In this document: positions 35,097-47,586 of the stretch, piece by piece
Layout of the letters: the number at the start of each line of letters is the position of its first letter
Position numbering within the stretch: the stretch's first letter is position 1
Assembly: GCA_037903355.1 (NCBI GenBank)
Contig: JBAJFE010000005.1
Coordinates: 682,001-746,000 of the forward strand
Length of the DNA stretch: 64,000 nt
Source: Trichuris trichiura
Taxonomy: Eukaryota > Nematoda > Enoplea > Trichinellida > Trichuridae
Direction: 5' to 3'
Program-made: the position numbers and the translations under genes
Notes under the pieces: model-generated
Seen by the model: only the letters and a program-made list of their open reading frames with translations
Told to the model about the DNA's origin: nothing
Database searches by the model: none

Positions 35097-38000
35097 CAAA
35101 CGTTACTGCTAGCGAAAAAAGTGATAGCAGAAAGTCGACTAATCTTTACCCTATCAAACGAAGACTCTTTTCTTTTGCTTCACATGCCTCGTCGGGCAAA
35201 AGAATGTGCTTAGAATTGTCTTCAACTAAGGTATTAAATATCCCTTCGTAAAGAGTTAAGCTGAGCCTCGATTACTACGAATTCATTTGTTCTTATTCAA
35301 CTGTACTTACGCCCATTTTGCGATTGCGCGAGCGAGTACAGTTGGTTAGCCCAATCGACTGACTATGACTGATTTTTATTGGTTTTAGAAAAGAAACCTG
35401 TTTAGCTGTCGTCTTGTTCGCAGTTGGGATTTGAAGGACGTACTAAAAATAAGAACGTTCGCTTTTCGTGATCTTCGCGTACGCGTAGAGCGAGCACAAG
35501 CAAGAAATCAGCCAGCGACAATGGAAGAAAATTCAACGCATCATGTGACCCCCCTTCTACTCGCGCGCAAATGCGTCAAGTTGACCAACGCAACATTTGC
35601 TTTAAAATATTTTGCATAGCGACTTGACATTAGTTCGACCCTACATTGATGAATCAACGAATCTGAAAAGCGGTTGAAGAAGAATCGCTGAAAACCATGG
35701 CAAGATGAAGCTGCTGTAAGCTTTATGTATTTGAAATAGGAAGAAGCAATGAGACGTGCTTATTTTATGTTTAACCGAGCTTTTAATAGAGTGTATACTG
35801 TATAGCAGCTAAAAGAATGGTAGAAAGCCAAGTTGCCGCCAAACTTGGCCAACTTTACGCGCTTATACGAGGGACTGGAAAGTTGGAACAGGTTGCCCAG
35901 CTTGGGGAACAACCCTAAATTAAATCGAATCGTTTGCCTCAAGATAAAGGAAAGAAAGTTACACTCCCTTCTTTGCAGCAAATTCAACGCCTGTTAGTTT
36001 TTTTTGTCGCTAACGAAATGTAAACTCTGCAAGGAATGTTTAAGAGTAGCGAAAACTTTTAAACGCGCGCATTTTACAAGCGCCTTCCGCGCTTTAGCAA
36101 AAGCAGACGAAGAGATAACTTTTCCTACGCTCAAACAACAACATTAGCTCGTATACAAACTTTCGTTCAATCTGTCAAAGCAACAACCATCAATGCTTAC
36201 CGAGCGAACAATATTCGCGACGACGACGTGCGCACTGGAGCGGATGCAATGCAAAAAAAGTGCAACGATAGTTCTTTTCGTAAAGCGCTCTCTTCCAAGG
36301 TTCAACGAAAAAATGCGCTTGTAGCGCAGATTTTAAAAAAATGCAAATTTATACAGTACTAAATGAATGCAGGTACTGTGACGCGCAGTTATTTCAAACT
36401 TTAATGGGTCAAAAATATAGCCGTTACCGAAAGATGGACAGTTGAAACCTGATATTGAGCACGTTTTTTTCAAATATTTTGGTAAAAATTTGAGCATAGC
36501 GACGAAAACCCGGCTAACGAATTTTCCATGCCCAATCTGAGCTAAACTTTTAGTCAAAATGCGATTTGTAAACAATAGCAAATACTATTTAAGCAATAGA
36601 GGCTACGGTTCAAGTGGAACCGTATTCGGTTTGTTCCTGGAAGATTTGAGTCTAGAACTTTGTCAGCTGACGCCCCGTCTTCAGAAAAAAGCACGGTCCT
36701 TTCAGGATCAGCTTGTTCTGTTCGTAACTAAATCTAAGACCAGATGTAAACGTTATATTTAGGCTTAGGTTTAAGTAAAAGCAGAACAGAATGGCCAACA
36801 AACTTACAGTACGACATCGTAACGTGAAACAGTGTTTTTTCCGTACAGTGGGCTCCAAGTATTTCTGCTTAAACAAGAAATTGTTTGTTCTCAATTTTTT
36901 TGCACGCAAGCCGGTCGATGCTTCAAATAAATAGCTTTCATAAACGATTGACGTAGTAACGCACATTCGACTAAGAGTCATGGCATAGTTTGCGCGAAAC
37001 AGATTCAATTAATGTTTAGCGCGTGAAAACTGTTTGTCCATAAAGGATAAAAATAGAAGCTGCTATTTTGCTTCGATTATTTTTGCCATCGAAAAGTTAC
37101 ATTGCGTTATTGATCAGCAGGTACATTCTTTTAAATATTCAGAAGCTAGACTGAATCGTACGAATTATTTTTCAGCTAGAGGGGTCACCGTTTTCTCTTG
37201 ACAAACTTATTCAAGTCGACATTCCATTTTTAAGACAAACAAGCAAAATCGCCCATTGATCTCACGCGCACAGAAAGGAAGGGCGAGGAGAAAAGTTGTA
37301 ATTTATATCGGCGCGGTAAAAAAAATTACGCTGAGCATAAAGCAAAGCCAATTGAAACGAACAAATATTAGCTAAATTAATAAGCGGCAAAGAATTGAAC
37401 TCTGACAGAAATGAATTGACGCAAAGTTGCAGAAGCAGTACTGATGCGGCGCCAACGCTGACTACTTGATTCATTGCATCGACGATGTATCGAAGCTGAA
37501 TTAACCAGTTTTCAAAAGCAATAGCGCCAAATTGAATTGTCACAGCCGAATAGTTGTCTATGTTCCATTTTCGATTGCTGACGCGTCCGTACCCTCAAAG
37601 GGAAAACTACGAGGTCCATTCAAGTCAGCGGACAATGACGTCAAACGATGGGTTGCCTAATAAGGTGAAACTAGCAGTTATTATACTTTACAGCAAAGCT
37701 ATAAAAGTTAATAACACAATAAATGCATTTGCAAAAAGCCGTGAAGCGTGAAATATATACAGAGAGTGAACAGTCGATAAAACATTTAATTCATCAGTCA
37801 AGGAAGGACGCATGGTCGACACGCAATCAACGACAACAAAGTCGTTTCACATATGGCAAACTATTTCCAAATAACGCAAAATAAGCCTAGTTGCCTCCCG
37901 AGGTCGACAGTAGCTATGAAGAACGCAAGGGAAGCAACACCGTTTCTTCACTGAGATGAAAAAAACAGAAATAGTTGAGCAACGTGCGGAAGCGTATCAA

Positions 38001-38206
38001 CGCTACATCCAACAGGGCGCAACCAGGCGTAACTGGAAAGTCGCACATAAACATCAGGAGCTTCACCCTAATCGACCCCTGAATGCGACAGTAAATATGT
38101 TCTAACCAACAAGAGCACTGAAGCATACGGACCCGTTTGAATTCCCACTCTGCAAATAATAAATGAAGGAAGTGGGCGGATTAATTGCTAAATGGCACAT
38201 CGCAGG
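35097..38206. other. Gene-free stretch with one repeat element
   Basis: About 3.1 kb between the helical-protein gene and the 3' end of the Sgf11-like gene. The open frames are short and unsupported. It contains the second copy of the hairpin element at about 36694-36815. Confidence 0.55.
36694..36815. repeat. Imperfect hairpin element, copy 2
   Basis: The left arm gatcagcttgttctg then ctaaatctaag is mirrored by cttaggtttaag then gcagaacagaatggcc, and the right end is aacttacagtacgac. Word order and right end match the element at 16078-16197 (cagcttattttg, cttaaatctaag, cttagataag, gttacagtatgac). The two copies have diverged substantially. Confidence 0.6.
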
Positions 38207-39881
38207 TCAACAATAGTCGCTTGAGTGCAAGGTAGGCGTTAAGGAGCGGCTCGTTAGGCTATCGCCCCTTAATGCCACTTGTTCAGAATCATCGACCTTC
38301 TTCTTCTCGAGCATTACCGGTGACCCATCCGAACTAGTACTGCGTTCTTTCTCGTTATTATCCTCAGGGATAAACAACTGCAACTTCCCATCGGGTGGTT
38401 CGTTACCATCGAACTCTGAAAGCGGAGGTATTGAGCCACTACTGCACCCTACGCTGACGCTTTCGCTGTCGGGAGACGCGGTGGGTTGATCATCTGCGTT
38501 TTCAAGCTCTGAAAACTTCTATAGGATATTCAACAATGCGTAAGTGCGTATTTCTTCAAACCTGTCGTCGTACAGCTGCTAGTTGCAACCGCCAACGGTT
38601 CGACGCAATCGGCAACTGACCGACTACTGCCTATGGACTTACGCTTAGCTCTGGTAGAATTCCATGCGATTGCCTTGGGCGCCGCTTTCTGACACCGTTT
38701 GGACATTCTTGAAGATTGAACAGCGTTCTTCTTGCGATCTGTTGCCTTCATGGTGGCTTTCCGTTTTCGCAATCTTCCCTGCGATGGCAGCCATTCCTCA
38801 TCCTTCTCACCGGAACTCTTTTGCTCATCAACGTCGCTGCCGTTTCCATAAGAACCGCAAACTTCTACAAATCGGTATATTTCCATCTAACAATGCTGCC
38901 TATACGGCAATTAAAGTCTGTGAATTTGCATAAATTAAAGCATGACCATTAGTGACTTGGACAGTCGGGCGGAAACCAAAAGAAAGCGTAACAAAGCAAG
39001 TGATCGAAAAGGGTGAGTCAAAAGTGCTTTCTAATTTGGCTATCGATTATTCAAAGGACAAAAAAGGGAATCGTGCGACTTTGAACTCGGCCGAAGCGAC
39101 CTTCCTATACGTGACTATGGATGAAAAGAAGGCCGACCGCGCTCGCCATCAAAGCCCTATACCGCGATTTGATGATATATGTGTTGAAAATATCTATCAA
39201 TAGGAAAAGAGAAACGAGAAAAAAAACAGTTATACCATTAACGGCTTTCGAAGAGGATATGTCGGCAATGGCTCGTCTGCGGCTGTCCCTTCCGAGTCCC
39301 ATACATTTTTCTAAGTGCGGGGCGAAGCGTAAGGCGCATTTTGGACGATGGCAGACCGGGCAGGTACATTCTATCTTTGACAATTGATAAGCACGACTGA
39401 GGCTACCGCGAGTCAAGCGATTGCCAAAAACGTCGTAACCGGGTTCGTCGATCAAAGTTTCTTCCTGTTTGGAACCTTTGGCACGGGCGCAGTAATTTCG
39501 TTTTTCTCTTCGATGAACCAGGAAGACAATGCAAATTGTACATTCTTCTACAAGCTCGTTTATTAGACTTAAGAAAAAGTCCTTCCTTTGTTCGGGTGTT
39601 GTCAGGACAGGAATGGTAAATGGGCCGTCGCCTTCTGCGACAAGTTGGGATAAACCATCCGTTACTGCGCTCACGCCGTTGGCTGATGGTTTATCATCGA
39701 CGAGAGGAGGAAAATCGCCTGCTATAGCCGGCCGTTCGCGAGACATAAAAATTGACGATTGGAAATAATGAACAGGAATGGTACCAACAGCCCCGGATGT
39801 AGCTTGACAGGGGTCAATCTCTTCGCGAGTAGCAACTGTTAACATGTTATCTTTTATCTTGTCATTGTCTTCATCATCCAT
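38207..39881 (-). CDS. ATXN7L3: SAGA deubiquitinase-module zinc-finger protein (Sgf11/ATXN7L3)
   Basis: Nuclear Sgf11/ATXN7L3 homologue; this subunit activates the Ubp8/USP22 histone H2B deubiquitinase in SAGA. Minus-strand exons 39236-39881, 38562-38864 and 38207-38508 join in phase and give about 416 residues. Seen: an N-terminal Sgf11 helix region (SLINELVEECTICIVFLVHR), the conserved EPGYDVFGNRL, and the zinc finger CTCPVCHRPKCALRFAPHLE then KC (C-x2-C, H-x3-C) followed by MGLGRDSRRRA, nearly the vertebrate sequence. The second exon is acidic then strongly basic (RLRKRK), the third is Ser/Asp/Glu-rich; vertebrate ATXN7L3 also has a charged C terminus, but I do not see its SCA7 domain. The N terminus before the helix is about 105 residues longer than in humans. 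Boundaries of the 39235-38865 intron were chosen by phase and acceptor quality. Confidence 0.88.
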
Positions 39882-42295
39882 GTTTGCCTATAGACTATAC
39901 GATGGAAAAACCAAATCCAGCGGCGAAGCATGCGACACAGCCACCGATCACCGCTTTTACCCTTTTCCAAATGTCCAACCTGTAGAACAGGCAAGGCTTT
40001 ATGCTTGTGGCGAGGTAAGGGTCGAAACCTCGGCTTGAAATATAACCCGTACGCTCAAAGAGGGCGACGGCGCCCAACCGTTGCGCGCAAAGCGATGCCA
40101 AGTTGGGAACGTTGATCGTTTCGGCGGAAAAGACAAGCACAATGTTCGACGTAGTTTTATTTCCCTACAAATCGAGAAAAATTAAAAAAGTAACCGCGAA
40201 CATACGCAAAGTCGCAAGAAGCCGCGGCGGCTTGCCGTAAGACGATTCCAACTTATAAACAACACAGTTGGCACTTCAGCTTTTTACTTTTTACAAAGAA
40301 GTCGGCACGGAAAGTAATTTACGAGTATCCAGCGTACGGGAAGTAAAAGTACAAGTACAAACCCGTTTTGGGCGATTGCAAGTATGAAAAGAATGCAGGT
40401 TATTAACCGTGCGAAATACAATGGTTGCCGCTCTACATTTTCAAGGTGCATTTTGTCGCAAAACAATTTCGCTTAACCGAACATATCATGAAACGCTTTG
40501 CAGAAACAAGGTACAAAGTTTACTAGAATATTGTCAAACAATTAGGCTGACAGAAATCGAGTACTATTTTACTGAAGAATCTCTAAAAAACAAAAAAATT
40601 TAAAAAGCTTCTGGAAGACGTTTGCAGTTCGGCAGTTGTTTTTAATCACAGATGCAGCTAAGTAACAACGGACTAGATGCCTATTTAATGCAGAGTTTCC
40701 CGTATTCAAAAACCGCGCATTTTTATGCTAGCAGATGAAAATAACATTTCGGTACGTTGCAGTATTTCCCTAAATGCGGCATTACGTCTGTCAGTTTTTT
40801 CTGCATACTGCCGCATACTACATATGGAATAGTTTTGCCATGCTACTTGCTCATCACAATGGTTTACTTTCCAACAGCATTGCGTCCATTGAATGCGTGT
40901 CAGTGTCTGTTGTAATTAATTCTCCTATATTGAAATTTTATCCACCGAAGGTGCCCATAAAAACATATTTGTTTCCGAGGAGAGAAGGAAAAAGCGTGAA
41001 GGCTGTCATTCAAAGCAATGGCGTTTCGCGGACCTTTATTTTTACTAGTTGAATATTCACGTTCAGTGGAAATTTTACAAATTTTTATCCGTCATTCAGT
41101 TCCAGTGAAGTATTCACGACGTATGGTTCAGTTTCAAAAGACTTTGATGCCAACTTGTTCATGGGATAATTAAACAAAAACTTCAAATGAATTAACGGAA
41201 CGGCGGGGCTTCTTGAGAGCGGATTTTTCAAACAACACTTTATTCAATTTTTTCAGTAACACCTTGAAATACAAACACTCCTTTGGAAGCTACTACAGTA
41301 TCAGCCCGGAGTCAGTCAAGTACATTTTTTAAATAAAACGAAGTAATATCATTCTCTTACAATGAAACCTTTCAAAAAGCATTCTTGTAACCAACTCAGC
41401 GTAAAAATTATGCTAACCATAAAATTTATTCGCTAAATTTTGAACTGGAAATTTTCCCCTTACAGTAAGCTATGTAACTCAGGTAACTGGGGAACCTGCT
41501 TGCTTAAAAGAAGACTGTAGTAAGAATTTTCAATGCTTTTTGCCCTTTCAGTGATATTAATGCACAGCGCTTTGAGTAGCAGACATAGCTTATGTGCTTA
41601 GAAGATTTTATTGAAATGATCGAAATGAAACGAGCGTCTTTATCGACTGCTTGTTTATTACGCTACTACTGCAATTTAAAGAGCGGTACATTTTTCTAAG
41701 AACCGTCACGCATTACATGGTACATTATCTTTACTTAGGGGCCACGTAGCGTTCAAATGTGCTCTTATTTATGGCTTCTTTTCTATGAATCATATTAATC
41801 CACAAATGACAAAGAAATTACCATCAGTTGCCCTTTGTTAGAATTTAAACAAGTTTTCCATTTCTTTGTCTACATATCTAAATGCAATTATTCACCGGTG
41901 CGATCTAAGCCATAAAAAAAGACTTTAACGATTTTCTATCGCCATCCTTCCTGTACACCATAAGCTAACAACGGTTTTCTACCAATGACGTCATCCTTCT
42001 GCTTTTGCTATTTGGCATCCATTACTGTAGTTGCTGCTGCCCGTTTTAAAAAATTTCTCTTAAAATGTCGCAAGGAAAATTAATGTTCGTTCACTTGGCT
42101 TTTCGTTTTGCCGTTTTCTACGCAATTTTTAAGCGCAGTCTGCTCATATGAAAGCGCACTTCCGAAAGGAAACAATCACCACTCTACTTGGCGTATTACG
42201 TCATCAACGTGGAGGGTCATTATTATTATTATTATCATGACATGAAGTACATTACGCACGCTACAGTAAACAAAACAAATGCCGTCATTTCGATT
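39882..42295. other. Intergenic
   Basis: About 2.4 kb between the start of the Sgf11-like gene and the end of the nuclear receptor, both on the minus strand. No supported gene. A short ATT run lies near 42219-42234, and tgacgtca (a palindromic CRE-type octamer) lies near 41985. Confidence 0.5.
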
Positions 42296-44044
42296 TCAGA
42301 CGGCTAAAAGTTGATCAACCACGTGACTTCCGGGCAGAATGAATCGAATCTGAAACAGCGATAGAACGGTACGACTAGTCAATACGGACAGACTGGGAAC
42401 AATCATGACTAATTTTGCAAAACGTAAACGCACGGAAACTTGCGAACTTCCAGATAAACTATTGTTGAAGAGATGAGCAATAATTTCGCTCAGCAGTATG
42501 GTCGCTTGTTCGTGAGTGAATTGAACCAACGGTAGAGACGTTAGACTTTTTGCTAGAAGGCAATGTTTAGTTCACATTGAAGAAAAAAGACTAAATATAC
42601 GCTCACCTGGCTTAAATAGCAGCAATACCAAAAGACAGGATAATTCTTCCGATTGCAAGTGACATGCTTCGATCATAGCTATCAGCTGCTCCAAGATGAG
42701 TACTTCTTCAGCGCCAACTTGCGTCGAACATCCGTTATTAACATTACCAGTAGCAGCGTTTCGAAGTTGTCCTAATGATCCTACAAAATGGAACATACCT
42801 AAAAGTATTCCAACTAACTATACTAAGCAACGTACTTAGAGCACTTAGCGCGCATCGACGATGGATTGCTATGAGCAGAAACATTTCATGCCAACAACGA
42901 ACTAACAATTGCCTTCTGTCTTTTTGACTTAGATGCCAAAATGGTATGACAAGACGAAGCCACGCCTTCAGTATCGATATTATTGTCTGGAAAATCGACT
43001 CCAATGGCCCATTTTGGTCGACAATAGCTGACTCGTCTTGCGTAAAAAGTTGGCGGGACAAACTGACAAACGTACTGGCCACAAAAGGATCTCCAAAAGA
43101 GATTTCAGGGTGGCACAATCCCTCTTTCGTCGTGTCAAGCGGGAGTAGGGGCCAACCTGCCAACGGTGACGTTAAAGGGTTCGACTGACCCACAGATCGA
43201 TAGTAGGCTAACAAGTAAGGATCCGCAGCACTTTCGCTGCTTAGCGGCAGTGGAAATTCCGCGGGCGATGCGTATGCTTGTTTCAAGTGACCATTCAAAA
43301 GTCCCAATGGCGTTACAACATTCCATTGAACGGAGGGTTCCTGCAAACGATTTTTTCCATCTAGACCGCTTTGCAGTAGTTGAGAAACCGAGAAGACATC
43401 TTTTGGGCACGATGACGTGCACTTGACATCTTCTCTGGGAGGTCTTTCGCTTTGCACCGCTAAAACAAACGACCTAAAACCACCCGATTTGGTAAGCCGA
43501 TCTTGTTGTTCACGTTTAAGTGAAAAAACCCTGCGAAACGTAGTAAGCACTCAGCGTCTGAGTCATATGAATTCTTTGTCATGAATGAGCAAACGCAGCG
43601 TAAACTACCTTAATGGATTAGCAAATGAAATACAATGCTGCCAATTGATCTGAGCGCTTCAATACTACGCGTATCGCGAAGCTAGTGTATGCTAAACAAT
43701 TTCGACAATTAGCTTGCGAAAGCTTCTACAAAAATGTTCCTTAAAAGGCAATGCAAATTAGTTTGCAGAATGTAGTAAAGCGGGAACTGTTGGCGCTGCT
43801 TACCGTCTCGATTCATATTCATTTTCAAACATTTGTTGAAACGACATGCCTGGCATTGATTTCTACGGATGACGTCGACAATGCAATTGCCGCTTCCTTT
43901 GCACTGGTAGTTCAACTGTCTTCTTATGGAGCGTTTGAAGAAACCTCTGCAGCCGTCGCAACTTGGGACTCCGTAATGCTTTCCTGATGCTTTGTCCCCG
44001 CATACTCGGCAAACTAATTCGGGTCCTTTCGTCTCCACTTCCAT
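42296..44044 (-). CDS. fax-1: Nuclear receptor, NR2E3/fax-1/Hr51 group
   Basis: A zinc-finger nuclear receptor related to C. elegans fax-1, fly Hr51 and vertebrate NR2E3, which specify neuron identity. Minus-strand exons: 43804-44044 (or beginning upstream), 42836-43459, 42607-42780 (or to 42798), and 42296-42552. All phases agree; about 431-437 residues. The DNA-binding domain is intact: [20 protein letters not shown] then [11 protein letters not shown], second finger [20 protein letters not shown], and [14 protein letters not shown] continuing across the intron to [10 protein letters not shown] Ser/Pro/Leu-rich hinge of about 100 residues follows. The ligand-binding domain shows [20 protein letters not shown] then [17 protein letters not shown], and [18 protein letters not shown]. 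The last helix (DQLLAV) ends early, without a clear AF-2 acidic motif. The frame is open 5' of this ATG to an acceptor near 44092, so more N-terminal coding may exist. Confidence 0.9.
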
Positions 44045-44129
44045 GCAGGGGATCTCGTCATCAATATAGGAAGCGGGCGGATATTGTCCTCTCCTATTAG
44101 AGCACCTATCCGCGACCAGACTTTACGGT

Positions 44130-44530
44130 CGAGCAGAGCAAATGCTGTTTGCCCGCAAAGGAGCATCACGAAGTTACGTGTCACCGGAGAGGAAAGCCGA
44201 TTAATAGGTTTTCGTCGTCCAGTCATGGGAACAGCAGCAGGTGCGCGCAAACGGTCACAGCAGATAGGATCACCAAACAGGCATCATGTATATCCCAATT
44301 AAAGGTTGACAAGCGATGGCGAAGCAGATCATCGACGACTCATTGGACACGTTGCGCCAAGTCGATGGTGATACCGTTATTGCGTCGCAAAAGGTCGTTA
44401 ATCAGACGACCGTTGGTGTCCGTTTCAAAAGACCAACTTGACCGCAGCGACACTGCCGTTGGCCAAAAGCGCACAGAGGACGTCCAGCAGGTTCGCAATG
44501 CTCAGCGGACGAACTCCCGCCGGTTAGGAT
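44130..44530 (-). pseudogene. Possible decayed coding remnant (HEAT-repeat-like)
   Basis: On the minus strand, just upstream of the nuclear receptor, protein-like stretches appear across frame breaks: ANLLDVLCALLANGSVAAVK, then after a shift GRLINDLLRRNNGITIDLAQ, then after an in-frame stop DDLLRHRLSTFNWDIHDACL. The hydrophobic helix pattern with WDIHDACL resembles HEAT repeats such as those of BRAT1-like proteins. Several stops and a frame change rule out a simple gene. It could also be short exons of the receptor's 5' region. The identification is weak. Confidence 0.28.
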
Positions 44531-44559
44531 CATTTACTTCCGTCGGATTATTAGAAAAT

Positions 44560-45956
44560 TAGAAGCTGGCAGCGTTCGGTTGAGTAATCGCTACCCTTAG
44601 CTTCACGAGCAACTATGCCACCACTCGTAAATAATTGGTCGCTGCACATTAATTGGGATGCCTACCTAAACGGGCAATTGTAAAACTAGAACCAGCAAAC
44701 AACGGCGCATTTCCATGCGTAAAACAAGCAAAATTGTCGCACAAGGCTAACTGTAGGACCACTGTCAACTGCTGATTATAATAATGCCCTTTCACAAAAA
44801 AAAGATGACAACAAACAATATTGAATTCGCAAAATTCACGGAATTCCCTTCAGCTAACACGCAGTTAAGCCCAACGTGACCACACGTTAACTGAGTTAAC
44901 GTTACGGTCGATATTCGAAAGACGAATTGGTAAGAAATTTTTCTTTTAAATCCAACAGTACTATAGTTTGAAAACTTCGACCGAGTCTGAACAGAAACAG
45001 GGAAAATACATTTACACTATATGGAAGTGAAGTACTCACTCTCGCTCTGTCCGTTTTTCTAATACATAGCATCGTACTACACGTTTTCGATTAAAATTGG
45101 AATGGCCTTTATTTTCAGAAAAGCAGTGAATTATACTACCGTTGAAATAGGCCAAATTTACGACCTGTCGACGGTGGGACAACTCCTTCGGATACTATTA
45201 CACAACGTTTAAGCATTTGCCGGCCAGCCGGCAAAGGTAGAAAATAAACCTGTCAATGAATTCGTCTGGGAAAAAAGGAAAACAAAATCTCGAGTCTGTA
45301 AGAAAAAATTTTCAAGAGAAAATTTCTGGAGCTTTGCCTGTAAGGGCATTGCAAGTGGCAAAGCTACAAAGTTTTTATGCAAACATAATACTACAATATA
45401 AACAGTATGAGAAAAATCAACTTAAAAAATGGAAGACTAATGTTAGTAGAGGCTTCAATCGCGCTGCAGAAAATGAATTTGAGCAGCGAGACAAAACAAC
45501 ATTAACTTGCTTGAAGTCAGTAACGTTTAGTCTTACTGGAACACCCTGAAATTATTCATTCAATCACCACCTGCCTTAAAGTCATTATGACAACGTGTAA
45601 TTGCTCGGCTAAAAGCGGAATGCAAATATATTACAGTGCGGACTGCAGTCTTTGATTCGCTCTGTACCGCTGATTCTATGGCGGCATTAAAAGGGAAAGG
45701 CAGACAACAGAAAATATTTAAACATGATGCACTCAAAACGAGTCGCAACGTTATTGATCCAAAGTCGGTAAGTACCGCTTGGTTTCGTTACCTCACCAAA
45801 ACTAAACAGCCATTCGTAATTTCGGTATTTCCCTTCTACGCTAACGAACAGACTTCAGCTGAATCAATAGAGTGGGCCATTCAAGGTAGCAGAAGTCCCG
45901 GATACCAATTGTAAACTGTATAAAAATGAAAGAATTCAGTGAACACTCCATTTACA
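44560..45956 (+). other. Left edge of cystatin-like array; possible remnant exons
   Basis: Frames at 45256-45549 and about 45600-45774 are open, basic and protein-like. The first ends TTLTCLKS before a donor-like gtaacg, recalling the T-x-C-x-K exon end of the array genes. The second (with CKYITVRTAVFDSLC) recalls their third exon and ends at a donor, gtaagt. I could not join them into one frame with a signal-peptide exon, so they may be a decayed array member. Part of this stretch (about 45720-45950) is also duplicated upstream of gene B. Confidence 0.35.
45919..45926 (+). promoter_or_regulatory. TATA box of cystatin-like gene A
   Basis: TATAAAAA lies 31 bases before the ATG of gene A. Gene B has the same TATAAAAA 34 bases before its ATG within a homologous flank. 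If it is a real TATA box, the 5'UTR is only a few bases long. Confidence 0.5.
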
Positions 45957-47586
45957 ATGGCCGTCATTTTCCCGCTTTTATTCTTTATTCTACCGGCAGC
46001 AATTAATGGCAACCGATGCCATCAGGAAACGGTAAGCTTTCCTTTCCAAGCGACGTAGCATTTGTCCCAGCCCTTATATGGAAAAACAGTTGTATTGCGG
46101 ACGAAATGTATACATAATTTGACCCTACCTGATAGCGAAAGCATTTGTCAGACGTACACAAGCTCCTCCCGCTTCTATGCAAAGTTCTTGCAAATACAAA
46201 CGTTTTGAAAAACAACCTCATTTAATATTTTTACGCTCAAGTGACCGGCAGTTGTTTAATTCAAGCAGAAGTTGACGTCAGCGCGGAAAATTAACTACAT
46301 ACAACACTGCCTGCATTTTTAGTTGTTTCCGCTAAGGACAGCGTCTGGTATGTCTTGAGATGTTCAGCTACTAAGCTTGCTTGAAAGGAACAGCTTTTGC
46401 TTCTATTTTCTCCCAAAGCGCATCGCAATTCTGAAATTTTCAGGAAAACAACTTGGCAAGCGTAGAATTGGCTCCGTATGAACAAGAGATTGTCACCATC
46501 GTTAAAATCGTTTTGAAATTGCTGAACGAGAAAAGAATAGCGAATGAAAGAATGTTGGGAGCTCAAAATGTCACATCAGCGAAACGCAATGCCACTGGTA
46601 CACACATTCATTTCAAAATAGCGGAAACGTTGTGCGTAAAAGGGAAAAAGGTAGGTGCGACAAAGGCTTTCAATGCAATTCCAAGTAAGCGTTTTCTGGT
46701 CAAGGCAATGGAAGATCATTACGTGAATCGTACAAAAATTTTAAAGGTTAAGTTACGTGCGCAAAAAAAATCCCTGAAGGATTTAGTACAGGTTGCTCTC
46801 CGCTGTAAAACAATTTTGTTGGCTAAGCAAAACACTTTCCCGACAAGAACCTTCCATTTTCAGTGATAAAGCGTATTTTACAATTAGGCAATTACGGTAA
46901 AGTAACCGTATATTACTCACTGAAAACGATATCATCAAATGTTTCAAAATTCTGCATACTCTGCCAAAACATTAGACCGCGTTTTACAATACCGTTAAAA
47001 TGGAACCTGAATAGTATGAAAACATTATAAAAAGCGTAAAAATGAAATTGCAAGGTGCTTACAAAAAACTGGATACTGTAAAACGGCCATGCTTCATTTT
47101 GGTAAACCCTTGACGCTACCGCTCTCACTTAGTACTGTAAAGCAGAAAATTATAATCCTCTGCACTCATTGTATCTTTTTTTATAGAAAAAATACGGCTG
47201 CCCAATTGATAAGAAGCAACCTATGCAGTTTTGCATACTGCACGTAATATGCGACAGAATACTACTGGAAAACTTACACTGTAAACCCGCGGATTCTCAG
47301 GTAACAACGAGGCACAGTTTCAAAAACGTTAACAACCAGAATAGGACAAATAAGTCTGCTAAGTTTGTCAATTCCAATGCATTTTTGGAGTCAGTAATAG
47401 TAGCTGCGTGTTTAGCAAATAAAGGACAATTTGCTGCCTGAAAAAAGCGTTGAATCGTCTTCCAAGGATTCGAATAAAACAAAGGTAACAGACATCCCTA
47501 ATACGATCGGAAAAACACTCAGCAGAGAAAAAAACGAAATTCGACCGCCTAACTTGGCAACAAAACCGATCGGTCGATCAAAGTGA
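45957..47586 (+). CDS. Divergent secreted cystatin-like protein, gene A
   Basis: A secreted single-domain cystatin-fold protein; canonical cystatins inhibit papain-type proteases. Four phase-0 exons: 45957-46031 (signal peptide, MAVIFPLLFFILPAAINGN), 46444-46650 (core helix and strands ending AETLCVKGKK), 47187-47300 and 47416-47586, giving 188 residues. The T-x-C-x-K motif closing exon 2 and the three later cysteines (CPID, QFCILHVI, LHC) match type 2 cystatin disulfide cysteines and exon layout. The QxVxG inhibitory loop is replaced by KRNATG, an N-glycosylation sequon, and the PW loop is missing, so protease inhibition is doubtful. The last exon adds a Lys/Ser/Asn-rich tail of 56 residues absent from ordinary cystatins. 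Exon 3 could instead read through to a stop at 47441. Gene B is its closest relative. Confidence 0.75.
46221..46440 (+). promoter_or_regulatory. Conserved block in intron 1 of gene A
   Basis: Intron 1 of A and of B (about 50820-51090) share aatatttttacgctca, ttgacgtcag (a CRE-type palindrome), gcgcggaaaattaactaca and cccgctaaggac- or tccgctaaggac-like words in the same order. B has about 30 extra bases between the second and third. This could be a kept enhancer, or merely recent duplication. Confidence 0.35.

Noticed and set aside
47187..47441. Read-through of gene A exon 3 as its final exon
   Set aside because: The frame is open, but gene B stops after a few codons at the same place, and both genes have a donor-like site plus a downstream in-phase tail exon, so splicing is preferred.
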